Positions 17,144 through 26,142 of a stretch of DNA of 64,000 nucleotides are shown here, piece after piece. A program made the translations under genes and the position numbers. Position 1 is the stretch's first letter; every line of letters starts with the position of its first letter. Source of the stretch: Anaerobaca lacustris (GTDB lineage: Bacteria > Planctomycetota > Phycisphaerae > Sedimentisphaerales > Anaerobacaceae); the NCBI RefSeq assembly GCF_030012215.1, contig NZ_JASCXX010000012.1, positions 1 to 64,000 of the forward strand, given 5' to 3'. The notes below the pieces were generated by a model. That model was not told the origin of the DNA. It saw only the letters and a list, made by a program, of their open reading frames with translations, and made no database searches.

Positions 17144-18508
17144 ATGCAGGCTGCAGGCAATGGTTGCGCGATAGCACGTCGTACGTTTCTGAAGATGGCC
17201 GCTATGGGAGCGGCGGCTTGCTCTGCGGCTGTTTGGGGTCGATCCATCGGTCACGGCCCGACGAAGAAACCCAACATCCTCTTCATCCTGGCCGACGACA
17301 TGGGCTGGGCCGACGTCGGCTATCACGGCTCGATCATCCGCACGCCAAACATCGACCGTTTGGCGCAAGAAGGGGTCCGCTTCGACCGGCACTACGTGAT
17401 GCCCACGTGCACACCGACGCGCGTCGGGTTCCTTAGCGGCCGCTATCCGAGCCGGTTCGGCGTGACCTCGCCCGCCTATGGCAAGATATTCGACGACGAC
17501 ACGATCACACTGGCCCAGGCCCTTCGCGACAGCGGCTACGCTACGTCCATCGTGGGCAAGTGGCACATGGGTTCTCCGCCCGACCATACGCCGCTGAAGT
17601 ACGGCTTCGACACCTCGTATGGCTATTTCCACGGCCAGATCGATCCCTATACGCACCACTACAAGACGGGTGTCCCGTCCTGGCACCGAAACGATGAATA
17701 TCTCGACGAGACAGGCCATGCGACCGACCTGATCACCGACGAGGCCGTCCGCATTGTCACGTCGAAGCACGACAAGCCGTTCTTTCTCTACCTGAACTAC
17801 AGCGTGCCGCACTATCCGCTCGATGAGCCGGCCGAGTGGACGTCGATGTACGAGGACACAATCGCCGAGCCGTCGCGCCGGCTCTTCGCGGCCAGCATCA
17901 CCCACATGGACCACGGGATCGGCCGCATTGTCGAAGCCCTCGACGAAAAGGGGCTTCGCAAGAATACGCTGATCGTCTTCGTCAGCGACAACGGGGGCCA
18001 GCAGAGCTGGCGCAGCGACACCGAATACAAGGGCCGCTACGCCGACAAGCCGCACACGGTCCTGGGCGACAATCGCCCGCTGCGAGGCTGGAAGGGCCAG
18101 GTCTACGAGGGAGGCATTCGCGTGCCCGCCCTGGCCAACTGGCCCGGCGTCCTCAAGCCCGGTCCCTCGGAGACCCTCGTCCATATCGTCGACTGGATGC
18201 CCACGCTCTGCGGGCTGGTCGGTCACAAGCCGCCGAGAGACCTGCGATGGGACGGTCGTGACGTCTGGCCTGCGATCCGCGGCGATGCAAAGCCTTCCGA
18301 ACGGCGACTGCTGTATTGGAAGACCCCGAACACCTCGGCTGTGCGCTCGGGCGACTGGAAGCTCATCCTGGCCAACGACGGCCGCAACGCCCAGCTCTAC
18401 GACCTGGCGTCCGATCCATACGAGACGAACGACCTGGCTGCCCGGCACCCCGCCCGCGTCGCCGAACTCCGCCTCGCCTGGACAAAACTCACCGCTGCCG
18501 ACCGATAG
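17144..18508 (+). CDS. Tat-exported type I sulfatase
   Basis: This arylsulfatase-family hydrolase removes sulfate esters from glycans or other substrates in the cell envelope. The protein has 454 residues from the ATG at 17144 (RBS GGAAGGA). A Tat signal is seen at ARRTFLKMAAMGAAAC. The metal site DD (51-52 in FILADDMGWADVGY) and the active-site motif CTPTRVGFLSGR are present. C89 is the residue that an anaerobic or aerobic maturase converts to formylglycine, and R93 is conserved. HMDHGIGRIVEAL and FVSDNGGQ are further family blocks. It probably acts with the glycan-binding and glycosidase genes nearby. Its substrate is unknown. Confidence 0.93.
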   Translation: MQAAGNGCAIARRTFLKMAAMGAAACSAAVWGRSIGHGPTKKPNILFILADDMGWADVGYHGSIIRTPNIDRLAQEGVRFDRHYVMPTCTPTRVGFLSGRYPSRFGVTSPAYGKIFDDDTITLAQALRDSGYATSIVGKWHMGSPPDHTPLKYGFDTSYGYFHGQIDPYTHHYKTGVPSWHRNDEYLDETGHATDLITDEAVRIVTSKHDKPFFLYLNYSVPHYPLDEPAEWTSMYEDTIAEPSRRLFAASITHMDHGIGRIVEALDEKGLRKNTLIVFVSDNGGQQSWRSDTEYKGRYADKPHTVLGDNRPLRGWKGQVYEGGIRVPALANWPGVLKPGPSETLVHIVDWMPTLCGLVGHKPPRDLRWDGRDVWPAIRGDAKPSERRLLYWKTPNTSAVRSGDWKLILANDGRNAQLYDLASDPYETNDLAARHPARVAELRLAWTKLTAADR

Positions 18509-18520
18509 AGGTTTGTTACC

Positions 18521-18549
18521 TTTTCTCCGGCTGAAGCCTTATGTAGAAT
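18521..18549 (+). promoter_or_regulatory. Promoter of the ankyrin lipoprotein gene
   Basis: TTTTCT (18521-18526), a 17-base spacer, then TAGAAT (18544-18549). The -35 box is weak, and the -10 box is identical to five others in the window. Confidence 0.5.
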
Positions 18550-18582
18550 GGGCAGTGTGCATTTTGTTTCAAGGAGTCGGAG

Positions 18583-19821
18583 ATGAGAACTGCGGGATTT
18601 GTCTGGTTGGTCCTTCTGGTCACGCTCTGCGGCTGTAAGCGACAGCGGGTGGATGTCGATGCGGCGCTCCATGAAGCGGTGGGCAGCGGCAGTCTCTCAC
18701 AGGTCCGCGCGCTGCTTGCCCGTGGCGCGGATCCTGATGTGCGGAACCGACATGGATGGACGCCGCTTCAGAGGGCTGCTGAACAGGGGCACGCCGCAAT
18801 GGTCGAGCTGCTGATGAAATACGGCGCCGATCCCGACGTTGACGGTCCATGGGGCCCGGCCCTGCACATCGCTATTGTTAGAGGCCATGCCGCCGTGGTT
18901 CGCAAGCTGATCGATGGCGGGGCCCACGTCAACGTCAGAGACAAGCGCATTGAGTCGCGTACAGCTCTCGATCGTGCTCTATCAGGCGCTCCGCGCGTGT
19001 GGCGCGACGAGGTGATCGATATCCTGCTCGCTGCCGGCGCCGATCCCAGGCTCTCGGCGGATAGTGGTCGCACCGTTTTGCACGGAGCGGCCTCCGAAGG
19101 TCTGACGAAGCTGGCGAGCCTTCTTCTCGCCCATGGGGCAGATGTCAATGCGCAAACCGCAGGGGGCTCTACGCCTCTGCATAGCGCCGTCTGGGAAAAT
19201 CACCTTGAAACAGCAACTCTCCTTCTGGATCATGGCGCAGACATCAACCGGGCCGACCAAGTGGGCGACACACCTTTGCACGTCGCGGCCGTCAACGGCT
19301 ATGCGGCCCTATTTGATCTGCTGCGGGATCGTCAGGCGAACCTCCACGCACGAGACGATCTTGGGCAGACGCCTTTGGATTGCCTCCGCTCGCCCGACGA
19401 GCCGAACATGGTGATTCTGCATGCCGATGGGCAGCGCCCCTACGAAGTCATCCTCACCCTGCCGACCACGGTGCGCAGTTTTCTCATCGGCTACGGTGTT
19501 GAGTTCGACCGGGTCTGGACCCCCGATGGCAATGATATTGCGGCGCTGGACCTGGAGGCGGCGATCAAGGCTGCCGATCACATTGCGACCAGGAGCTGGT
19601 TCAGCATCAATTACGTCCTTGAACACCTTTCGCGATATCATCGCGAGTATGGTGGTTTCCTCGCGGCGGGCCGAAGATATCTCCTGTGCAATATGAACTA
19701 CACCCATGTAGACAAAACGCCGACTGACAAGTTCACATGGGGAATGGACGGAGCCTGCGCTTTGGTGCGAATCGTGGTTGACCTCGAGAACAATGTCGTG
19801 GTTCGGATCGACTGCAACTGA
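18583..19821 (+). CDS. Ankyrin-repeat lipoprotein with an unknown C-terminal domain
   Basis: The 412-residue protein has a lipoprotein signal (MRTAGFVWLVLLVTLCGC, lipid-modified Cys at 18). Residues about 25-270 form seven ankyrin repeats, with the landmarks GADPDVRNRHGWTPLQRAA, GGSTPLHSAVWENH and GDTPLHVAAVNG. The last 140 residues (from about 275) form a separate domain I do not recognise, rich in aromatic residues. The Cys in YLLCNMNYTHVDK and the ending VDLENNVVVRIDC are notable. Ankyrin repeats bind proteins, so a periplasmic scaffold or inhibitor role is possible. RBS AAGGAG. It is convergent with the radical SAM gene. Confidence 0.8.
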   Translation: MRTAGFVWLVLLVTLCGCKRQRVDVDAALHEAVGSGSLSQVRALLARGADPDVRNRHGWTPLQRAAEQGHAAMVELLMKYGADPDVDGPWGPALHIAIVRGHAAVVRKLIDGGAHVNVRDKRIESRTALDRALSGAPRVWRDEVIDILLAAGADPRLSADSGRTVLHGAASEGLTKLASLLLAHGADVNAQTAGGSTPLHSAVWENHLETATLLLDHGADINRADQVGDTPLHVAAVNGYAALFDLLRDRQANLHARDDLGQTPLDCLRSPDEPNMVILHADGQRPYEVILTLPTTVRSFLIGYGVEFDRVWTPDGNDIAALDLEAAIKAADHIATRSWFSINYVLEHLSRYHREYGGFLAAGRRYLLCNMNYTHVDKTPTDKFTWGMDGACALVRIVVDLENNVVVRIDCN

Positions 19822-19847
19822 AGCAATGTGAATCTGGCCGGGGCGAG

Positions 19848-20915
19848 TCAGGAGTTCAGGTGCAGGACGGTGGTCGGGCCTCCCTTGGTGTCCATCAGGT
19901 GGGAGAAGCCGGCGGCGGCGAGCATGGTGCGGCAGTCCGCGGTGGTGATCTCGTTGCTTTGGCGCCACAGGGCGGTGGTGAATCCCTCCGGTCCGGCGAC
20001 GTGGTCCTGGGGACGATCTTCTGCCAGTGGCTCGCCGGCCTCGGGGAAGAACGCGTTGGCGCCGCTGAACAGTCCCACGATGTTCGAGACGTTCACAGCG
20101 ATACTGGTGGTCTCCTTCTTGTGGGCGGTGGCCAGCGCGACGACCGCGACGATCTGACTGAGCCGCGCCAGCGAGATCTGTCCGTGGGCATAGAGCGGCG
20201 AGCCGGGAACGGGGAACCGCTGCATCGCTCCGTGCTGTCGGCAGGGCAGTTCGACGCCCAGCCAGATCTGCTCGGCCAGTTCTTCAGCGGTGTGCTCCGG
20301 CCCGATCGGCTCGCACAGGTTGTACCACGCCATGCCGGACTCGATGATCCGCTCGATTGTCGCCCGCCGCTGCGCCGCCGGCATGCAGGAGTCGACACCC
20401 TCGCGGAGCCGGCAGACGTGATAGGCGCCGGCCACGCCCACGTCGCGTAGCTCACCCAGTTGCGAGGCAGTCACGTCGCCGACGTTGGCGAGGATCTCCA
20501 GTTGAGCCGGGATCGAGCGACGCAGCGTTACGCACAGATCGCGGAACCACTCGAACCCGAATCGGTGCATCGTCATCAGGAACACGCCCTGGGCGCCGCC
20601 GGCGGCGAACCGCTCGCAGCGGGCGATGACCTCCTCGGTCGGCAGGACCGACGCCTGAATGCTCGTGTGCGATTTGGCGAAGAAGCAGAAGGCGCAATCG
20701 CCGTCGCACGGCTCCATGTCCACGCCGATCTGTCCGAGCAGCAGGCCGCGGTTGCCGAAACGCCGGCGCGACACGATGTTCGCGGTCGACCGCAGCAGGG
20801 CGGCTTCGAGCGAGTTGTCCGGCAGCGACAGGAGCATCCGGGCTTCGGCTCTTGTGATTGCGCGCCCATTGGCGGCCTCTTTCAGCATCCCTTCAATTTG
20901 CTCGTCTGCTGACAT
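19848..20915 (-). CDS. BioB-like radical SAM enzyme, paired with a PadR regulator
   Basis: The 355-residue protein carries the radical SAM cluster motif CDGDCAFC (C70, C74, C77; CX3CX2C). The surrounding layout is that of the biotin synthase-like family (BioB, HydE, PylB and HmdB are relatives). It is not a recognisable biotin synthase, and no biotin gene is near. The frame is open to 21053, but the ATG at 20915 has the RBS GGAGAG and a sensible family length. It overlaps the end of the upstream padR gene by 34 bases, so the two are translated together and PadR probably controls it. The substrate is unknown. Confidence 0.8.
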   Translation of the reverse strand: MSADEQIEGMLKEAANGRAITRAEARMLLSLPDNSLEAALLRSTANIVSRRRFGNRGLLLGQIGVDMEPCDGDCAFCFFAKSHTSIQASVLPTEEVIARCERFAAGGAQGVFLMTMHRFGFEWFRDLCVTLRRSIPAQLEILANVGDVTASQLGELRDVGVAGAYHVCRLREGVDSCMPAAQRRATIERIIESGMAWYNLCEPIGPEHTAEELAEQIWLGVELPCRQHGAMQRFPVPGSPLYAHGQISLARLSQIVAVVALATAHKKETTSIAVNVSNIVGLFSGANAFFPEAGEPLAEDRPQDHVAGPEGFTTALWRQSNEITTADCRTMLAAAGFSHLMDTKGGPTTVLHLNS

Positions 20916-21349
20916 CGCGTCTCTCCTGGCGACACAGGATCGATCGTGCCTTTCGCCTGCGCCGTGGCGCCTCTGCTGTTGCCAATGTGTTCCAGCAGGT
21001 CGTCGAGCATTCTGCGATACTCGGTCAGGCTCTCGAACCACCGTGACAGGCACCTCCGGCCCCGATCCGTCAGACGGTATACGCGTCTGGAGGGTCCGGC
21101 CTGAGAATCACATTCTGTCGAAGAGAGCAGACCCTCGGCTTCCATCCGTTTCAGGAGCCGATAGAGCCCGGCGTAGTCGGGCAACTGCTCTCGGAAGAAC
21201 GCGAAGACCTGCAAGTGCTTCTCGATGGCGTATCCGTGCAGGCCCCGGCTTTGGTCATACAAGACCGTCAGGATCGCCGGACGCAGCATGCGGTCCAGCG
21301 AACGACCCGTGCAGATGCAGTGACCGAGCTGTGAGCTACTATTCGACAT
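20882..21349 (-). CDS. PadR-family transcriptional regulator
   Basis: The 155-residue protein has the PadR winged-helix signature: AILTVLYDQSRGLHGYAIEKHL, LYRLLKRMEAEGLLSS, and the wing YRLTDRGRRCL at about 90-100. A short C-terminal helical part (SLTEYRRMLDDLLEHI) would mediate dimerisation. PadR proteins are usually repressors that respond to a small ligand and control an adjacent gene. It overlaps the radical SAM gene by 34 bases. The start codon lies inside a perfect inverted repeat and directly after a good -10 box, so the mRNA is probably leaderless and self-regulated. An N-terminal stretch with Cys-Ile-Cys-Thr is unusual for the family. Confidence 0.88.
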   Translation of the reverse strand: MSNSSSQLGHCICTGRSLDRMLRPAILTVLYDQSRGLHGYAIEKHLQVFAFFREQLPDYAGLYRLLKRMEAEGLLSSTECDSQAGPSRRVYRLTDRGRRCLSRWFESLTEYRRMLDDLLEHIGNSRGATAQAKGTIDPVSPGETRCQQTSKLKGC

Positions 21350-21383
21350 GGTCTAATAGTAGCCGCTACTCGAACAAAGTCAA
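21335..21383 (-). promoter_or_regulatory. padR promoter with operator covering the -10 box and start codon
   Basis: On the minus strand TTGACT (21383-21378), a 16-base spacer, then TACTAT (21361-21356), followed after six bases by the ATG (21349). The inverted repeat GCTACTATT N11 AATAGTAGC (21335-21343 and 21355-21363) is perfect over 9 bp per arm and covers the -10 box, transcript start and start codon. A further half-site GCTACT lies at 21365-21370. No Shine-Dalgarno sequence is present. This reads as an autorepressed leaderless promoter. Confidence 0.75.
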
Positions 21384-21400
21384 CCCCGCAATCGGACGAC

Positions 21401-22654
21401 TTACTGCGATTCTTTGAGGGCGTAGAGGTTCTCGTCGCTGCGGAGGATGAGCATGCCGTTGTGAACGATCGGGCTGCCGTTGAAGGTGCTGCGGTCGGCG
21501 AGTTGGTTGTGGGCCAGTTGCTCGAACTGGGACCGGGCTGCGAGGACAAGCGTGCCGCCGTTGCGCATCACGACGTAGAGCCGGCCGTCGGCCAGGAGGG
21601 TCGAGGCGTACGGCTGCATCCGCACCCGCTCGGCATATATGACCTCGCCGTCGGCCATGCGGAGGCAATAGGCCACCTGGTTGCGGTCGCTGACCCAGTA
21701 GAGATGGCCGTCGTGGACGACGGGCGACGAGACGTTGGCCCCGACGTCGGCCTGCCAGAGCTTGTGGGTGTCGGTGACGTCGCCCCGGCCGCCGCTGCGG
21801 ATGGCGAATGCTTTCGACGCGCGTCCTCCGATGGCATAGAGGATACTCTCGTGCGAGACAATGCTCGGGCAGACGTAGTCCGGGATCGCGGCGCATCGCC
21901 ATAGCTCTTTTCCGGTCTTCGGGTCGAAGGCCATGACCCAGCCTCGGATGCTGACGGCCAGTTCGTGCCGGCCGTCGGAGGTCCGGACCAGGTGCGGCGT
22001 GTTCCACGACTCGCGGATGCCGCCGGCTCGCCAGACCTCTTTGCCCGTCTCTTTGTCCATCGCCATGAGCGATTCGCTCTCAACGCTGGCGTTGACGATG
22101 ACCAGGTCCTCGTACAGTACCGGCGAGGTGCCCGATCCCCAGCCGTGGATGCCCGTGCCGACGTTGGTGCGCCAGAGCTGCCGGCCGTCGAGGTCGAACT
22201 TGAACACGCCGCTCTTGCCGAAGAAGACGTACAGGTGCTCGCCATCCGTCGCCGGCGTCGCGGCGGCGTATCCGTGGTCGCGCACGCGCGGCGATTCGGG
22301 CAGCGTCGGCTCGATCTGCCGATCCCAGAGGATCGCTCCATTCTCGCCGTCGACGCAGACCACGTGGAGCGCCAGGTCCTCCATCGTCTGGTCTCGCTCG
22401 GTGCCGTATCCGCTGTGACAGGTCACGTACAGCCGGCCGGCCAGGGCGATGGGGCTCGACGCCCCGTAGCCGGGCAGGGGGGTTTTCCAGGCGACGTTCT
22501 CCGTCTCGCTCCAGGTGATGGGCAGGTTCTCAGTCTGTGAGACGCCCAGCCCGCCGGGGCCGCGAAACTGGGGCCAGTTCTCGCCGCGAGAGGCGGCGCA
22601 CAGGAACAAGACGAGACATGCGGATACCGTGCGACTGAGACTGAGCTGCAACAT
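21401..22654 (-). CDS. Secreted PQQ-type beta-propeller repeat protein
   Basis: The 417-residue protein starts at the ATG at 22654 (RBS GAAAGG, 7 bases). An in-frame TTG five codons upstream is less likely. A signal peptide (about 1-24, SACLVLFLCAASRGE) precedes the typical planctomycete phrase NWPQFRGPGGLGVSQTENLP, and then seven or so propeller blades with phrases such as GRLYVTCHSG, DLDGRQLWRTNVG and DKETGKEVWRAGG. Such proteins resemble BamB or PQQ-enzyme propellers. PQQ-binding and metal residues of true dehydrogenases are not evident, so a binding or scaffold role is more likely. It is monocistronic. Confidence 0.85.
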   Translation of the reverse strand: MLQLSLSRTVSACLVLFLCAASRGENWPQFRGPGGLGVSQTENLPITWSETENVAWKTPLPGYGASSPIALAGRLYVTCHSGYGTERDQTMEDLALHVVCVDGENGAILWDRQIEPTLPESPRVRDHGYAAATPATDGEHLYVFFGKSGVFKFDLDGRQLWRTNVGTGIHGWGSGTSPVLYEDLVIVNASVESESLMAMDKETGKEVWRAGGIRESWNTPHLVRTSDGRHELAVSIRGWVMAFDPKTGKELWRCAAIPDYVCPSIVSHESILYAIGGRASKAFAIRSGGRGDVTDTHKLWQADVGANVSSPVVHDGHLYWVSDRNQVAYCLRMADGEVIYAERVRMQPYASTLLADGRLYVVMRNGGTLVLAARSQFEQLAHNQLADRSTFNGSPIVHNGMLILRSDENLYALKESQ

Positions 22655-22792
22655 CAGGCTGCCTTTCAAGCGAATTCATCGAGATTCGACCACGATCGCC
22701 CACCCATGAGCGGCGCCCCATCGTAGCAAACAACCGGCGCAGAACTCAAGCCCATTTCCCACGCCTTGCACAAGGCCATGTGAATATGAAAT

Positions 22793-22819
22793 GGGCCCGC
22801 ACCATTCCGGTACGGGCCC
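22793..22819 (-). terminator. Terminator after paralogue 4
   Basis: Stem GGGCCCG/CGGGCCC (22793-22799 with 22813-22819), followed on the minus strand by ATTTCATATT. Its sequence resembles the terminator at 112-147. Confidence 0.6.
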
Positions 22820-22855
22820 CGTGTTGTGCTGTATCAGAGGTGATGTTCCCAAACG

Positions 22856-25756
22856 CTATTCCGTCCCCGCAGGGCGGCCGAATCCGATGTCATCGATGAA
22901 GACCATGCCCGTGCCGCCGGCGACGGGGTTGGTTCGGCTACCGACGCCGATCGCTATCGTACTGACTCGGCTCAGGTTCACGCCGGCGAATTCGCTCAGC
23001 GAAATCTGCCATTCGTTCCAGCCGGAGCGGCCGACGATGTTTGCGTCCGGATGCGTCACAACCGCCGATTTGCCGGTTGCGTCCTCCAGCGCTACGTAGA
23101 GCGGCGCGACGGCATTGCCCGCCGGCTGCGCGACGCCGACTTCGGCCACCTGCCAGGCGCCCGTGACGTTGCCCGTGAAGGCCACGTTCGAGAACTGTGC
23201 GCTGGTCGCCTGATTGGCGTTGTGGCTGGTCAGCGCCAAGCCGATCAACACCGGATCGGTCATCGCCAGCGTGATCGTGTCGCCACGCTGGATCCAGTTC
23301 TCGCCGTCAGGCGAAGTGTATCCGCGAAGCGTGTTGCCTTCGCGCGTGACTCGCACCCAGTACGGCGCGGTGAACGGCCCGTCGGCATAGGTGTGCTGCG
23401 AGACCGAAGCGCCGCCGGCGGTCATACGCTGCTGGAACGTTGACCCACCGCCACCGGTCCCGGTCATCGCCATGAACGTGTTGATTGCCCCGGCCTCGGC
23501 GTTCTGTCGGATCATCACGCCGGCTTTGACCCAGATGTCGGGACTGATGTCGAGCATATCGACGCGAGCGGTAACGGAGCCGTTGCCGCTGAGGTTCTTG
23601 TACACATAGCGGAACTGATCGGCGTTGCCCCAGATGTCGTTGCCGATGGCGTTCATCAGGATCGTACCGTCGGCTGCCTCGAAGAACGCCGGCCCCTGTC
23701 CGGCGACGAACAGCCGTAACGTATCGGCGCCGTTGCCGGTCCAGTTCTGCGGCGTCGCGAACGTCCGCTCGGTCTCCGAGTAGAACGGCGAGGTGGTGTT
23801 GTCGTAGAACAGCGGCATGGATTGACGGCCACTGCGGACGATCGTCCGTTCGGCGAACGGGGTCTCAAGGTAGCCGACCGTCGATCCGGTATTGTTGACC
23901 CAGCCGTCGATCCAGGTGTCGAAGATCGCTTCGCCGGCGTCGATATCGTCGGTGTAGCTCTCGAACCCGTCGATCGGCGCGTATTCCTGCGTCGAGAAAC
24001 TCCAGAGATCGCCGGCCCAAGCCGCGACGGCCTCGGCCTCGTTGACCTCGACGACCTGCCAGTAGTACGTCGTTCCAAAAATCAGATTGGCCGACGCCAG
24101 AATCGCCTGGTCAATCGTCCCAACCAGATCGACGGACTGCGGGTCGGTCCCGAGGTAGACCTCGTGCGACGCGGCATTGCGACCGCTGCGCCAGCTCAGG
24201 GCGGCACCGACATCGACGCCGACGGCTCCGTCAGCCGGGTGCGGCTCGCGGGCCTGCGCCGGAACGAACAGGAAGCGGACCTCGCTGAGGCCGTACTGGC
24301 CCGTTCCACCGAACCCGCTGTTGACGGTCAGGCGAACGTACCGGGCCGCTGCGCCACCGAAGGCGACCGTTGTGTCGGCCGCATATGTGGCCGTTCCCGT
24401 GGCCCTGGCGAATTCCACGTCGCCGAGCACGGTCCAGTCCTCGCCGTCTTCGGAATATGCCACAGTGACATCCTTGAGCCCGAACCCGAGGATCATCTCG
24501 AACTGGACGTTGTAGTTCCAGACGAGCATCTCGTGGAGCTTGTAGACGCGGTCGAACTCGTACTGGATGTGCAGGGGCTCGTCCGCCGGGGCCCTGGCCA
24601 GCCACATGGCCGCGCTGTCGGTCGAGTGCTGATCGGCGGCGTCGAGGCCCGAACCGTCGATCGTCTTCTCCGGTCCGGCGGTCGCATCCGAGGTTCCATT
24701 CGTCGTGGCGACGATGTTCTCGATGGGATAGGCGAACGGCTCGGTGGTGAAGCTCCAGACGTCGCCCGCAAAGACCGTACGATCCGGGGCGGCATTGACC
24801 TCATCAACCCGCCAGTAGTACGTCCGGCCGTAGTCCAGACGCTCGATCTCGACGCGCGTGACATCCTGGGCCAGGCTGTCGGCAATCAGTGTAGCCGGGG
24901 CCGCCCCATCGACGTCTGCCCAGGAAGAGCCGAAGTAGACATTATGCGTCGCGGCGTACTCGCCCGCCGTCCAGGTCAGATCGGTGGTGATGGGCACATC
25001 GTCGGCGCCGTCGGTCGGGATCGGATCGAACGCGCGCTTGCGGCGGAAGAAGCTGTCACCGGCCTGCCCCATCGCGGCGATCTCCGTTGCACTGAGGGGA
25101 CGATCCCAGATCGCCACCGTCGAGACGTTCATCGGGGCGTCGTCACGGTCCTGGTTGTTGCCGGCGCAGAACAGCAGGATGACGTCGGCAAGACTGAACC
25201 GACCGTCGATGCCCTGCTGGTTGCCCTTGAAGATCTCGACACCGTCGACGTAAAGGTCCTGCCGGACACCATTCTCGACCACGAGGACCATGCGGTACCA
25301 TGTGCTGCCCTGCGTGGTGTAGCCGTAGGCGCTGGAGTAGCCCACCGCGCCGATCCCGATCGCGCCGGACGAGTTGATGGTCCAGTCGGAATCGTCGGCG
25401 TTGGTCGGGTCGAGCTGGAACAGGTCGTTGTACCCGCTCGGTGGATCGGACAGACTGCTGGGCGGGTAGCTGAAGTCGATCAGCAGGGTCCACTGATTGA
25501 CCTTGGCGCCGCCGCCGTTGGGAGCGATCCCATGCGTGCAGACGTAGTAACTTCCCTCGCCGATCTGAACGGCGCCGTCGGCCGCATGGACGCCGGGTAC
25601 ATTCTCGACAGTGCCGACGAGTTGCAGCGGTTCACCGATCGTCGCCCGATTGGTGTCCGGCTGATTGAACTCCCACGCGCCTTTCGGTTCGGGGACGGCC
25701 GCCTGCACCGGCGCCGTCAGGGCGGCGATCAGCAGCAGCAACATGAGTCTTTTCAT
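22856..25756 (-). CDS. Secreted modular protein, paralogue 4 (LamG, Fn3-like, F5/8C, split C-terminal domain), inverted
   Basis: The frame opens at 25984, but the ATG at 25756 has GGAGAA before it and a signal peptide after it (MKRLMLLLLIAALTAPVQA). The 966-residue protein has LamG (about 25-215, with IWDRPLSATEIAAM), Fn3-like (242-339), F5/8C (340-503), Fn3-like (504-593), DGFESYTDD segment (594-708), DUF1349-like (715-863) and the closing segment ending FIDDIGFGRP. The tail is nearly identical to paralogue 3; for example 65 bases around 22975-23038 match about 10031-10095 exactly. It is the only copy on the minus strand and stands 12.6 kb from the tandem set. Confidence 0.85.
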   Translation of the reverse strand: MKRLMLLLLIAALTAPVQAAVPEPKGAWEFNQPDTNRATIGEPLQLVGTVENVPGVHAADGAVQIGEGSYYVCTHGIAPNGGGAKVNQWTLLIDFSYPPSSLSDPPSGYNDLFQLDPTNADDSDWTINSSGAIGIGAVGYSSAYGYTTQGSTWYRMVLVVENGVRQDLYVDGVEIFKGNQQGIDGRFSLADVILLFCAGNNQDRDDAPMNVSTVAIWDRPLSATEIAAMGQAGDSFFRRKRAFDPIPTDGADDVPITTDLTWTAGEYAATHNVYFGSSWADVDGAAPATLIADSLAQDVTRVEIERLDYGRTYYWRVDEVNAAPDRTVFAGDVWSFTTEPFAYPIENIVATTNGTSDATAGPEKTIDGSGLDAADQHSTDSAAMWLARAPADEPLHIQYEFDRVYKLHEMLVWNYNVQFEMILGFGLKDVTVAYSEDGEDWTVLGDVEFARATGTATYAADTTVAFGGAAARYVRLTVNSGFGGTGQYGLSEVRFLFVPAQAREPHPADGAVGVDVGAALSWRSGRNAASHEVYLGTDPQSVDLVGTIDQAILASANLIFGTTYYWQVVEVNEAEAVAAWAGDLWSFSTQEYAPIDGFESYTDDIDAGEAIFDTWIDGWVNNTGSTVGYLETPFAERTIVRSGRQSMPLFYDNTTSPFYSETERTFATPQNWTGNGADTLRLFVAGQGPAFFEAADGTILMNAIGNDIWGNADQFRYVYKNLSGNGSVTARVDMLDISPDIWVKAGVMIRQNAEAGAINTFMAMTGTGGGGSTFQQRMTAGGASVSQHTYADGPFTAPYWVRVTREGNTLRGYTSPDGENWIQRGDTITLAMTDPVLIGLALTSHNANQATSAQFSNVAFTGNVTGAWQVAEVGVAQPAGNAVAPLYVALEDATGKSAVVTHPDANIVGRSGWNEWQISLSEFAGVNLSRVSTIAIGVGSRTNPVAGGTGMVFIDDIGFGRPAGTE

Positions 25757-26142
25757 ACCGTTCTCCTTTCCTCCCAACACCTGATTGCCGGCGGCGTGCA
25801 GCGCACACCCCGGAACTCTGCCGACCGCCGGACTCGCCGCACTGAAAACGCCCGTGGGATCAGCGGCCGCCGGTCCATTGTAGAGCGCCGACGGCGAACA
25901 GGGAAGAAAAAACACGCTCCAACCGGGCAACCGGGCTGTGGGTGTGCTGCCCCTTGCCAGATGGAGTGCCTGTTCGGCGAGCATTTCCCTGGTGCAGATG
26001 CCGTCTTTCTCCTATCCGTTCCATCCGCACCGGCAGGATCGCAGGGCCGTAGGGCACAAGTGGCTTCGCCAAACGGAATGGTGTTGCCCACAAGTCAGGG
26101 CGTGTGGCGTGGGTAACGCATGGATGGCATGGAGGTCATGCG
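25757..26142. other. Divergent intergenic region between paralogue 4 and the lysozyme-like gene
   Basis: Apart from the possible minus-strand promoter at 25877-25905 and the two ribosome binding sites at its ends, I see no gene or repeat here. Confidence 0.5.
25877..25905 (-). promoter_or_regulatory. Possible promoter of paralogue 4
   Basis: On the minus strand TTCCCT (25905-25900), a 17-base spacer, then TACAAT (25882-25877), about 120 bases before the start codon. Confidence 0.45.

Noticed and set aside
19848-20915. Radical SAM gene considered as biotin synthase
   Set aside because: No biotin gene is near, it is fused by overlap to padR, and I do not see the BioB-specific second-cluster residues.
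23822-26116. A plus-strand open frame of 764 codons opposite paralogue 4
   Set aside because: It is an antisense shadow; the minus strand has a signal peptide and clear LamG and F5/8C domains.
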